A stretch of DNA of 64,000 nt from Trebouxia sp. TZW2008 (Eukaryota; Chlorophyta; Trebouxiophyceae; Trebouxiales; Trebouxiaceae). The first letter of the stretch is position 1; each line of letters opens with the position of its first letter. The DNA is taken from NCBI GenBank assembly GCA_002118135.1, contig BDIU01000141.1, forward strand, positions 82,657 through 146,656, given 5' to 3'. The notes below the pieces were generated by a model. It searched no databases. It worked only from the letters and a program-made list of their open reading frames with translations, and was not told the origin of the DNA. Below are positions 1 through 11,574 of this stretch, in pieces. The translations under genes and the position numbers were made by a program.

Positions 1-216
1 GCAGCAAGATGCATCTCGTCAGAAGAGAAGCAGTATATGAGACAAGCTGCTCTGTGCACATCTTTGCAGAGTGCCTGCTGTCGAAGACTTTCTCCGCTGA
101 TCCTGACAGCTTCAGCAAAGCAGTCGTATGTGCCATGCCTGAGCTTGTTGACCTTGCTGCAGCAGTGTGACGTGCTGTTCGCAGCTGAACAAGGAATTCC
201 TGATTTGTGACACTAC
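1..216. other. 3' flank of the Ap4A phosphorylase gene
   Basis: This stretch lies downstream of the stop codon of the minus-strand gene that ends at 217. I see no conserved reading frame in it. It probably holds the 3' untranslated region and the start of the next gene's flank. Confidence 0.4.
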
Positions 217-1618
217 CTACGGCGGAGACTGCTGCCAGGGGACACCAGCTGCCTCCAGGATGCTGATAGGCCCTTCGTCATGAATGAATCGAAGACCATC
301 CTTGCTGTTGACAAGCACAGTTCCAGCAAAGCCCAGAGCATTGATACCAACAGCCACTATGTTTTCCTTGCGCCTTGGAACAAGCAGCATGTGGTCTTTG
401 CTCAAGATGAGGTTGTAGGAAGTTGGTGGGTGATTGCCTGGAGAGCATTTGCTGAGGAGCGCCTTGTAGATACTGATGAGCTTGTTGGCATTCATGCTGC
501 ATGCCACATCACTTCTTTCCTAAGTCATTTGCGCAATTGAATGAAACAGATCCCTGCTGCAGCTGCACAAGGACAGGCAGCGCGGTCACATCAGCGCTTA
601 GCATGAACACCCAAGCGATGCCGGAACAACATGTGGCAACAGTTGAAACAGGAGCAGGATGAGGTTTTACAGGATGTCAGGCAAGTTGACTCTCAAGATA
701 TCATTTGTACCTGGTGGATATTTTGCTGAAGTAATTCTGGTAGGGTAGTTGCTGTACTGAAGCAATATCACCTTCTTTCCGCTCATTGGCTTGCCAGCTT
801 TCATCCATTAAGCTGCCTATAGGAGAAGGAATGACTGCAGGATCATCAGCCAGTGGCAGTGGTACCACCTGCATCACATGCCTTTGTTGCTGATGACATG
901 TAGTACTCAATGCAGCTGTTGCCAGATGGCTGGAACCGACCTGAACATGTTTGTGGGGTTGACTGGCCCCAGACTCTGGACCACAGTTGAAATACGCCAG
1001 CGCACCTTGTGGCATTGCCTGCATGGCAGCAGGTCAGTTATGCTGGAGTTTGATGTTCATATCAGCAGTTCAATCATGCTGGAATTGCGTGTTAAAAACA
1101 GCAGCTCAGTCGTGCTGGCTGCCCATGGTGGTCAGAGCAGATTGTGCATAGTAAAATACCTGAACAACCTGCCAGGTTGCTTCCATGTCTTGTAGGTTCA
1201 GAGGATCTGTCTGCTTCTCAAATTGCTTTGTGACAACTAGCACATGGTGTGCAACAACATTGAACTTGTTGAGCAAAAGGTGGTGTGTGGCGGACAAATC
1301 AGCAACATACAGTGCTTCATCATAAGGAAGAAATGGGTTCTTCCAGTCCTTTTGTCCCTCCCTGCATGTGCCAAAATTGTCATTGTGCAAGCAAAGGGAT
1401 GCATAAGGTCTCCACTGTAAGCTCCACCTGCTTTTTGGGGGTTTTGGCTTGTCCCGTAGCGACTCACTGACTCTCAGTACAAAGTTGAGCGGCACACGGC
1501 GATCATCAAGGATATGAACGTGCGTCTTGAACTTGGAGGATGCGCCAGAAGTTTGGGCCTTCTCGTACGTATCGACAATTTTTTTCCAGACAGCCTGCTG
1601 ACTTTCGATTTGAGACAT
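217..1618 (-). CDS. Ap4A phosphorylase (ATP adenylyltransferase, APA1/APA2 type), 5 exons
   Basis: Splits diadenosine tetraphosphate by phosphorolysis to ATP and ADP, a soluble nucleotide-salvage enzyme. Exons on the minus strand: 1428-1618, 1160-1361, 941-1018, 711-868, 217-496. Joined, they give an unbroken 302-residue frame, close to the 300-330 usual for the family. The N-terminal half holds KDWKNPFLPYDEALYVADLS and LLNKFNVVAHH. Exon 3 carries the HIT-like catalytic stretch GASQPHKHVQ, which continues across the intron as VVPLPL. Exon 5 has the C-terminal ATP_transf domain with TSYNLILSKDHMLLVPRR and INALGFAGTVLV. Introns are short (66-214 bp) with GT-AG borders; the 72-bp intron 869-940 falls right after the catalytic Gln. 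The Met at 1618 fits the family start, with no obvious targeting peptide. It is divergent from the ALKBH8-like gene. Confidence 0.95.
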
Positions 1619-2069
1619 ACTCTGATCCCGCGCCGAGGCAGCCTAGGACAGTTGGCATGTCTTCAAGATTTCTGGCAGAACGGAAAATTGGCAAGCAGGC
1701 AGTGGACTGGCCGCATAGGTCGCCATTCAGAGTGCCTTACCGTGACGATGTGTTGCAGCTGGCGTTGCAAAACCTGCGAACGAGCACACACCGCGACTTT
1801 GGCCACGCAAAATGGCTTCAACAAGGCCATGCAATCCACGGTTTTCACATTCGAGGCATTTGTGAGAAGTGTGAGGCTGAGCCTTGGTTGTACAAGGGCC
1901 AGATTGTTGCGGCAAAGCGCAAGGCCATCCAGAGAAAATGCTTTGTTCAGCTGTAACCTCGACTCTGGCTTATCCTGACTCATTATGATGTCATTGAGTA
2001 AACGAACGACATCAAGCAGCAAGTTGCTCGCAGTGTCGAAATGTTGCCGAAAAAACAAGGTCCACGCTC
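1619..2069. promoter_or_regulatory. divergent promoter region between Ap4A phosphorylase and ALKBH8
   Basis: This is the 451-bp spacer between the two start codons. It is visibly richer in CpG than the gene bodies around it. Reading frames of 130-155 codons cross it on both strands, but they match nothing I recognise and overlap each other, as expected in a GC-rich spacer with few stops. No TATA-like element stands out. Confidence 0.4.
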
Positions 2070-5000
2070 ATGACATTCGGCCGACCAAAGGCTGGACAGC
2101 CCACCAGACACTTGTTCGTCGGCAATTGCGGCCCGCAAGTCGGCATCGAGCGTGATCAGCTCGCACACATATTTAACCAGTTCGGTACAGCGGAAATAGT
2201 GATCCCGGAGCAGCAACAGATTCCCCGCAGCGCCTTTGTTTTCGTAAGCTACGCTCGCCAAGAGGAGGCAACTGTTGCACTTGAGGCTCTTGACGGCAGG
2301 CCTTGCGCCAGTGCTGACGACAGAGTGTTCACTGTGAAGTACGCTGACCTGAAACAAAAACAGGTAATGAGCATTTCTCTGCGTGTCAGCCATCCTTGCT
2401 GACGGTGTTAACGTTCTGATGTCATCAGGAGCTCGACGAACAGTACGTGGCCTTATCCACAGACAATTGCCCTGTTGAGGGGTTGACTCTGCTGAAAGAG
2501 TTTGTGACTGAAGCTGAAGAGCAGGCACGTTACTGTTTGAGCTGTTACTATGTGCAAAACAGCTGCGTGTGATGTGTCTGATGATTGCAATTTTTGCAGC
2601 TGCTGCTAGAATGCGCGCAGCAGGCTGACTGGGAAACTCTGGCCAGGCGGCGGGTCTGCCATTTTGGTTACAAGTTTGAATACCAAGTGAGCCGTCTGTC
2701 ATGCTGCATACCAGCAGCAAGTTGTCTGGGAGAGCCTTGTCATTGCAGAAGCTAAGGCTGGCTTGTGCTTTACTTTATCAGACTCAGGCAGACTGTTGCT
2801 GTAGTCAAGGAATGTCAACCCAGAGAAACCAATCTGCCCATTTCCCGAGGCATTGCAGCCAGTGCTCAAGCGGCTGCAGCAACTGCCAGATATGCCAAAG
2901 GTGGGCTTGCGAGCCTGCAGTGCCATCTCTGCGGTCATGTTCGCAGTTGTGTCCGCAAGCATGTCTTCAAATCCTTGGTGAAAGAATCATGCTTTGTGAA
3001 GGTGCTTGATGAAAGTTGATCCTGATGATGTGGGTGCAGGTGGATCAGTGCACTGTCAATGAGTACTCTGCAGGAGTTGGCCTCTCACCGCATATTGATA
3101 CACACTCTGCCTTTACAGGTGCAAACTTCTCTGGTCATGTCTGAAATTGATTTATGAGTTGCAATGATAATGCATTTATTACAGTCTGGCAGCATTGTCT
3201 ATCTATACTCTTGGCTCAAGATCAGCAAAGTGTTGTCGGCAGACAAGATTTGTCAGACCTGCATCTATATGCCCAGTAAGCAAAACACTTCTTTGCATGG
3301 CAGTCAAAATCTCAAAGCACAGATCTGGCAAGACTACTCAATTTGCCATCCACCTCAGCTGCTCTTCCTGGCATGCCTGACTCCTGCTCATGCACTGAGC
3401 ACTGCATCAGCTCTGTGCATTGCAGGACAGTTGCATCATACACATTGAGCACTGCATCAGCTGTGCATTGCATGAGCAAAACACACCATACACATCAAGT
3501 GCTATAGCAGCTGTGCATTGCAGGGGCAATTGCGTCCCTGTCGCTGGCAGGTTCAGCTGTGATGGAGTTTAGGCATGAAGGGGAGAGTGCAGCTGTGCTG
3601 TTGCCGCCGCGCTCCCTACTGGTCATGGCTGGCCCAGCACGCTACTGCTGGCAGCACTACATTCCGCATCGCAAGGCAGACCGTGTGCAGGGCCGCCTGA
3701 TGCACCGCACCCACCGCCTTTCCTTCACCTTCAGACAGGTCCGCAAGCACTCATGCAAATGGCTCTGTATGCATTCCAGGTCCACGTGTACTATTGCAAA
3801 TAGCCGTATTGTGCATTCCACGTCCACATACATTAGTGCAAAGAGCTCTGTTGTGCAACTCAGCGTAGCAAGATTCAAGGGCAGTGGTGATAAAGTCTGT
3901 TCAACACAAGCAATCACACATTGAATCTTACATAGACAGACAGATTGAGCTTTGTAAGAGACAGACACAATCATTTGTCTCCCAGCCACATGCTATATTC
4001 GAGCCTGTTCTGCCAAGGTTGCCGTTTAACCCATCCTTCAAATCAAGCCACATCAGCTTCATTGACAGTCATGCAGCCAAAAACTGCTGTAGACTGAAGA
4101 CCCCTGACTAGACGTCCTCATTCTGGCTTCAGGTGCGGGGGTACCCTTGTGATTGTGCGTGGCTAGAGCAGTGTGACAGTCAGCAGAGCAGCCTGCCTCC
4201 CACCCGCATGGCCCTCAAAGCTCAGCAGCCAACACACAGTCAGCCCCTTCATGCCACAGCCACTGCATCCCAGCCTGGCACAACCTCACCAAGCCTTAGA
4301 TTGAAAGTCAACAAGACTGAACAGCAGGAATCACGCAGTCAGCCTGACCAAGCTACAGCCACTGCAACACAGCCTGGCACAACCTCACCAAACCATGCAC
4401 AGAATGATGACAGGACCCAACGCGCCTCAACAGGTGCAGTGCAAAGTGTGGATAGCAAGCCGCACACCAGCACAGCACCAGATCAGTCACTTGGTCACTT
4501 GCTTCAGTTGTCTGAACCTCCATGTGCTTCTGGCCATACACGGCCAGTGACTGTAAATGGCAGAGAGCATCAGCAGAGTGCGGAAGCTGATCAGACTGCA
4601 AAGGCTGAGCCAGGACAGCAGGCAAACACTGGCAAGCAGGAGAGCAGTGAGGCTGAGTTGCAGCAGCTAGAGCAGGAGTTTGTGCATGATGTGTATAATG
4701 CAATTGCGCCTCACTTCAGCGCCACTCGCTTTGCCATCTGGCCAAAGGTACATTGTCTATGATTGACTGTTGCACCATGCACCCCTGAGATTGGCTTGAT
4801 CTCATGCCTCTGTACCCACAACATGAGCCACTTTATGCTGACTCTCAGTCATCTTGTGTTCCACGTCGGTTTTAACAATTTATCAGATTTGACTGAGGCA
4901 GCCATTGCTATTTCAGCCCACGCCCAGTGTACATTGCACCACATGCCCTTTGTGGCTCATGATCATGCAGACAATGCGCCAGAGCTGATGCGCCAACACC

Positions 5001-6693
5001 AGACAAAAGTTGTCAGCATCGTTTTTTACCAGAGTCTGGTTTTGCTGAGAGCGCTCTGCTTCACTGCAGGTGCGGCAGTTCATTGACAGCCTGAGTCCTG
5101 GAGCAGTGGTGGCTGATGTTGGCTGTGGCAATGGCAAGTACTTCATGGTGCGGCAAGACATTGCTGTGCTGGGCAGTGACCGCAGCAGTGGCCTGGCGCA
5201 AGTGGCTGCTAACCGCCTTGCTGCTGGCTCTGGTGCTGTCTCAGGTACAGCCTCATTGTCTTCTTCAAGCTATCAGCTTGCAATAGTCAATTATGCCTGA
5301 CTGTGGCACCTTGCCTGCTTTCAGAGGCAGGCAAGCTACCAGGAAATTACTGTGTTGGGCAGTAACCCCAGCAGTGGCTCGGCTCAAGTGGCTGCTGCCC
5401 GCCTTGCTGCTGGCTCTGGTGCTGTCTCAGGTGCAGCCTGATGGTGATTGATAGGCTGTTAGTGCAGTGTGCCTGAAGCGACATCAGTCATTTGCTAGTC
5501 GAGCTATTTGATCCTGACACCCTGCTAGCTTTCACAGTGCCTGTCAAATGTCTGACAGCATTGCTTGAAGTTGAGCTTGGGTGCAAGCTGGATGGCTGAT
5601 GTTGCAGCTTTTGGACAAAGCAGTGTCCTTGACGCAAGCAACCGTACTTTTCTTTGTGACATCTTTTGTGTGACAAGCTATTCATGGTGGCATGCAGTAC
5701 ATTGTGAAACTTGTCTGCTTGAAGTTGCAAAGACTGCTTATAGGGAGCGCTCACAAGGCAGATGTGGCAGTGGCAGATGGCATGCACTTGCCATACGCAA
5801 GCAACCGCTTTGACGCAGCGCTAAGCATAGCTGTGCTGCATCACATGACAACTCCGGCCCGACGCATCCACATGCTGAAGGAGCTGTTACGCATCCTGAA
5901 GCCAGGAGGCAAGGCCATAGTGACAGTCTGGGCCACTGAGCAAGAGGACATGAAGAAACTGGCTAAGTGGCAGCCAATTGAACGCCCTGGCCCTCAGGAC
6001 GTCACTCACCCTGCGCAACACCAGTCTGATCGCTTACAAAAATCTGGTTGGCCTGTGCAACACCAGTGTGATCACTTGTTAGAAGCTGGTCAGCCTACGC
6101 AAGACCAGTCTGATCACGCAACGCTTAGTGAGCAGCCTAGCCAAACGCAAGACTTGCAGGGCGATGCGCATGCACCGAGTGCTGCCTTGACAGGCATGAA
6201 TCGAGGCTTGCAGCAAGCACAAGCTACAGCAGGCGTCCACCAGCTGCCAGTCTCACTAGAACTAGGCAAGGCAGAGCAGAATGCTTCGGAGCAGAATGCT
6301 TTCGAGAACAATGCTCCAGAAAAGAGTGCTTCAAAGCAGGAATCTTCCGAGCAGCAAGCAGCAGACACTTCACAAGCACAGCAACTGCAACAGCAGCCTG
6401 CAAAAGCTAGCAACGACTATTTTGTCCCCTGGCATCTGCCATTTCATAGAGCAGAGGCTGCAATGCAAGTCTTGAAGGCTGGTCAGCAGGACAGTGCTGC
6501 TACTGCAGCAGCAGGCAGTATACGCATTGACAACAAGAAGAACAGTGTAGTGTTCAGCAGGTATTATCATGTGTATGAGCAGTATGAGCTGGACCAGCTT
6601 GTCCTGCAGGTTCCTGGAGCGCAGGTGTTAGACAGCTTCTATGATAAGGATAACTGGTGTGTTGTGATGGGCAAGGCTAGCTCATGCAGCTAG
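2070..6693 (+). CDS. ALKBH8-like tRNA wobble-uridine hydroxylase and methyltransferase (RRM-AlkB-methyltransferase), 9 exons
   Basis: Modifies wobble uridines of tRNA: the methyltransferase makes mcm5U and the AlkB dioxygenase hydroxylates it. Exons: 2070-2363, 2429-2524, 2600-2686, 2805-2900, 3040-3118, 3524-3738, 4133-4747, 5070-5244, 5744-6693, giving 868 residues. Residues about 12-95 are an RRM (HLFVGN, AFVFVSY). The AlkB domain follows with RRVCHFGYKFEY, the Fe(II) ligands in SPHIDTHSAF and the end RLSFTFRQVRGYPCDC. After a linker of about 190 residues rich in Gln, Ser and Thr comes a Trm9-like SAM domain with VADVGCGNGKY, SIAVLHHM, LKPGGKAIVTVWA, FVPWHLPF and FYDKDNWCVVMGKA. The protein is longer than human ALKBH8 (664 aa) because of the linker and a second low-complexity insert. 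Intron 2 (2525-2599) is best read as GC-AG. Confidence 0.93.
3405..3523 (+). repeat. tandem copies of the exon 6 acceptor region in the ALKBH8-like gene
   Basis: Three imperfect copies of a unit of about 55-65 bp lie directly before exon 6. Each contains the string catcagctgtgcattgca or a close variant. The last copy supplies the true acceptor before 3524. Confidence 0.6.
5326..5431 (+). repeat. decayed tandem copy of methyltransferase exon 8 of the ALKBH8-like gene
   Basis: About 186 bp after the true exon 8 end, the intron repeats its last 90 or so bases with high similarity, ending in the same CTCAG/GT donor. The copy begins near the GGCAAG that follows the SAM-binding glycines, so it lacks motif I. 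The acidic residue of the LGSD stretch has become Asn (LGSN). No acceptor gives a usable frame, so it is probably a pseudo-exon. Confidence 0.7.
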
Positions 6694-7425
6694 ATAGTGT
6701 CTTTGTTGTGCAATGTCATGACAGCGTGTTTGCAATTAGCGACGCTACTTAGGCAGGCAGTCTCCAAAGCGTGCTGACAAGATGCTCAGGACATTTGAAG
6801 CAGACTGCATTGATTCTCACATGTGAATGAACAATAACAAGTCAACCTGACAAGAGCATCTGGCCAGCCTTGCTCAAGCCTCAACATGTTGTATCAGTAA
6901 TGCACCTTGCACTCCAATAATATCAAATCTGACACGACCAGAGATATCTGTTGTTTTCAGAATTCCTGCTATCTTCCAAGCAAATGCTGCGAATTTGATA
7001 CTGTACGTTGGCCTGTCTGGCACACCCTGCTTGCAACGCTACAATACACTGTTGTTGTAGATTTGGTGAAAATTTGAGTAATACAACACATTGTTGGCTG
7101 CCTCATGATTCAGGCCATCTTCAATGAGATGGTCACAGCATTGCGCAGCCACTGGAATCTGCTCCAAATTGTGAGAAGCATGCTGTATTATGATCATAGT
7201 TTCCAAGCTTATGCTGTTCCAACAATGCCTGCTGGCAACGTGCAGACCACCAGATGGCTGTGTCTGCTCACTCAGCTGCAGCCTGCTCCTCACAAATGTC
7301 ACATCTTTGGCGCTGTGAGACCACTGCAGTAGTTTCTGGTTTGAGTTTAGTCGGGCTACATACACGCACAGAGGCTCCCATGATGACACCCACTGGCACC
7401 GACCGTCCTTTTGTTTTCTTTTCTT
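6694..7425. other. convergent intergenic spacer
   Basis: These 732 bp separate the stop codons of the ALKBH8-like gene and the TLDc gene. The stretch is AT-richer than its surroundings and has only short unrelated frames. I see nothing beyond probable 3' untranslated regions. Confidence 0.5.
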
Positions 7426-10400
7426 TTAGTCTTCCTCTGGTGGGGCTTCTCTATAGCCAGCACTGTGTGATGTGCCTTTGCCAGCCAATGCCATCAGGTT
7501 GCGGTCCTCCTTGAACCTGCAACATGACATCGCAATTCCTGTCTCAAGGGCAAGACAGTCAGCATGTGACAGTTGCAAGATCGTCAGCACATCCCAGTAT
7601 GGGATTGTCAGCACATCTCAGAAGCAGACAGTCTGCACTTCCTACAAGCAGAAAGTCAGCCCATCTCACATCACAAGATAGGAGCGACAAGCCAAGAGCT
7701 TTTGCCTGGCTGCTTGTGAGCAGGCAGACCACCAATGACCAAGGCAATCAACACAAGGCAGGTGTCACCTGTCCAAGACACTGCCAGCAGCAGTGTTGAC
7801 AGCTGCGTCCTCTTCAGGCTGCTGTGTCAGCCAGCATTCGACCACATCCACCTGTGACCAAGTCATACGCATGTCAAGTCATACGCATGTCAAGACTTTG
7901 GCGCAGGGCTGTGATTAACCAATAGTGCAAGCATGAGGTTGGCAACGTACGTCGTGCAGCCAAGGATAAATCCTCAACATTGTTGCTGCAGAGCTGTGCT
8001 TTAGTCATGGAGTTATAGTTGATGGTGAAACATGAGCATGGTCAAGGAGGCAGGAGAAGCTCCGCCAGATGGGCTGACCTCAAAGTTGGTTTCAGCAGAC
8101 AACGAGCCTTTGTTGGTGAAGGTAGCGCCCTTGTGGCTCATGCCCCGCTCAAATGAGCCATCAACAAACAAACTCCAATAGCCAATCTGTAGTGCCACAC
8201 CCCTGATTCATCATGATCTGACTGATATCAAACCTGCCTAAGATATATTATCCCATCAGAATGCCATCAAATCCATCCAATAGCCAGTGAGAATGAGCTG
8301 ACTGACCAGGAGCCGATACAGAACAGCTACAGTACTACAGCAAGCGACATCAGCATCAGCATCAGCATCAGCATCAGCATCAGCATGAGCATGAGCATGC
8401 AATGCATGCACAGATTGGAGCAAGCACCATGCAACAAAGCCACCTAAGGGCAAACATGCGACCTTCGACATGTGGTGTGAACGAACAGTTTATCTCAAAC
8501 TGGATGTTGCAGCAGGATCTGTTTGGATCAAAGTCATATGCAGCAATGTAAAGAGACAAGAGTAGGTGAACACACCTGTCCGCCAAAGCCAATCCCATTT
8601 GGGAGGGAAGCAAAGTTGTGGCCACAGTACTGGAAGTTCTGATTGGCTCCTGTGGGAGGGTAGATAAGGACCTTCGGCAGCAGCTGGAAAAGAAAACAGG
8701 AAAAGTTGCCTGCACATCCAATTGCTATGTTATCAATATCTTGTATCTTGAATACCTGGTGCAATGACTCCAACCCTCAAATTTGAGGAAGATGGTGACA
8801 TATGACAGACATTGCTTAGACCAGAATCTACAACATTAGCTTATCATACTTGCCACAGGAAGTGAAAACAGGAAATCTGCTTATGCCCGAGTCAACCGCG
8901 CCAGTGAAGACAGGGAAGCTGCTTAATGATGAGGTCAACCATGCCTGAGCAATAGGGGAGCTGCTTCTTCTGGAGTCAACTACGAGTCTGAAACACGGGA
9001 GTCAATTAGGCCTGACTCAACCCTGTTTTTGCAAACACAAAAGCCGCCATGTCTTTGCAAATAGGGGAGCTGCTTATGCCTGAATCATTGCTGTCACCAT
9101 TGGCGCCTCACCATAGTACTTGCCGTTCTTGAGCCAGGGTTCTGATGCATAGCCGCCAAACAGCTGCCCTTGCTTGCCCTTGATCAGCATCACAGTAGGC
9201 CCTTTGCCACCTGCAACTCAGCCCCAGTGCAGTTTGAGGGAGGCCCTGGCCACCACTCTCAACATCTGTGCTAGAATGCATAATCTGAGATTGTTGTTAT
9301 TGTCAACTCAGGCATGATCCTGTGTTGGTGACAACTTGCTTGTTGTGCCCTTGCTGTTGCAGATCTGCTCAAAATCTTATTACAGCTGCCGCTAAGAGAC
9401 AGCAGACAGCAGCAGTGATTGCTCATTTGAAGTCGTGGTGATGCCAGTTGGCCTGACATCTGCCCCTGAAACTTTCCAAAGACTCAAGAACGCGGGTCGC
9501 TCTTTGAGCACCGAGTTCATTAGGCGTTGGAAAGTTGCAGGGGCATGTGTGAGACCGAGTGGCATCGTCATAACTTGAACAAACCATCTCTGCCAATGAA
9601 GCCTGTTTTGTGTGGCACTCCTACAATTTGAGCACAGTTTGCGGATAGCCAGACTTCACATCCAGCTCCATCAAAACAATGTGTTTTCTTGCCCTATTTC
9701 ATGTAGCATGTCCTGGACAAACAGTACAGATCCTTGCTTGTCATTTCCTTGAAAAGTTTGTAGTCCACACAGAGGGTGTTGTATCCATCCTTCTTGCCAA
9801 TCAGCACTACAAGACTTTGTCAAGCGCTGTTGAAAGGCACAATGATGCCTTCTGCTTGCAACTCCAGCACTTGGTTCCAGACAGCACAGCCAAGACACAT
9901 GTTGAAGCAGCACTTCACTGTGTTTACCTACTCGGCCCACAAAGGTGTTAAAGCTCTGACCGTGCTTATTGCTGTTGAACAAGAGCTCCCACACATCGCC
10001 CTGCATGCCAGCTTTGACATCATGCTCAAGTTTACGCTTGCTACCAAGGCAGCATGTCCCAGTTAGGTGCATGCACATGCAGTGAACTGCTTCCAAACAA
10101 GCGTAGCCAAAGCCATTTTGAACCGATGCCACTACATTTCAGACTCACTGACATTGCAAACAAGTGAATCAATGGCAGGTGATGCATGTAAGTTAGGTTG
10201 TCTGTGCAACCACACAAAACAACACAGCCGTCAGAGCTTGAATGATCATGATGGTGATGGCAGATCAGGTGTCGAGATATGCACCTGATTTGGAGGTAGC
10301 CTTGAAGACAGCAGCCAGGCAAACTGTGGGATCAGGAGGCAGCTGCTGGGATTCAGATTGCTCCACAGTAGGCGTGGCATGTTTATCTGCAACAGGCCGC

Positions 10401-11525
10401 AATAGCAGTCATGCAATCAGCTGGAGGATGAAGAAATGCGCAAGGTCTGGCAATCTTGAGTCTGGAGCATGAGCTAAAACATTGTGTCAGCAATTTCGTT
10501 GGCATCGTGTCTTTTTCCAGCATCCAAAGTCCCCTCTGCTCTTGCATGCAGCTGGCAATGCATTTTACCACAAAAGGTGCCAATCTGTTGAATTCCTGTT
10601 TCAAGGATGCGGGCATGGCTGAATGCATGCAATGCAGCAGCAACATGTCGCAAGCCCCAAACAAAAAACAGTACATCCACAACCACCCAGGTCAATAGAC
10701 AGACTGCAAGAGCCGACTGGTAGTTTCTAAGAGCAAGTCAGGGTGCTCAACTTGTGCTGACATCACACCACCCGCCTCATGTGACACAAGTGATGTCTCC
10801 AGGCACCTGCCGTGCGCTTTGTTGATGACAAGTGAGAATGGGCGCTCTTGCTAACACATACACACTTGCCAGAATGACTTGAAGAACTAGGCTTAACAGC
10901 TCAAATAGATTGACAGTGCTCACATGGCTGGGACCAGCAGCAGAAACACTGCCAGCATCTGGTGTGCCTGCTGCTAAGAGGGACTTGAGGCTGGTCAGCA
11001 CAGCAGGCAGCTGCTTGCTCCAGGCCAGGAAGGCATTCAGCGTCAGGCCGGACCCAGCACTGCCCTCAAATGCGCCTGCAGGCAAACTGTTGCTGTTTGT
11101 CAGCAAATCAGACAAGCATACAAATGTTCATCATGCGTCTGAGGTGGTCACAGCAGGCAGCTGCTTGCTCCATGCTAGAAAGGCATTCAGCGTCAGGCCA
11201 GACTCTGCGCTGCTCTCAAGTGCACCTGCAGGCAGACTATTGCTGCTTTCAGTATCTTAGAGAAGCATGCCGTAGTGCAGTAGATGCCTAAGATTGTCAG
11301 AGCACAATGATGGTGGACTGCACATAATACAGGAAGCAACAGCTCCACATACATTTTAGGTTGTCATACTACAACAATGGTGGGCTGTTAACAGGCAATG
11401 CTTGCAACTACTTCCCCACTTTTTAGCAGTTGCTGTGTGGTTGGGAGACCTGCATGCACGTGCCTGACTTCTTTGACAGCAACGTGCAGCCTTGGCAACG
11501 CCTACGCTATGACTGCAGAATTTGA

Positions 11526-11574
<49 letters not shown>

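Noticed and set aside
1514..2058. Overlapping open frames of 130-155 codons on both strands
   Set aside because: They lie in the CpG-rich divergent promoter, overlap each other and show no family features. Low stop density explains them.
9671..10132. Long minus-strand frame read as one protein
   Set aside because: It mixes a true TLDc exon (9928-10000) with intron and retroelement sequence. The frame is open by chance across the borders.
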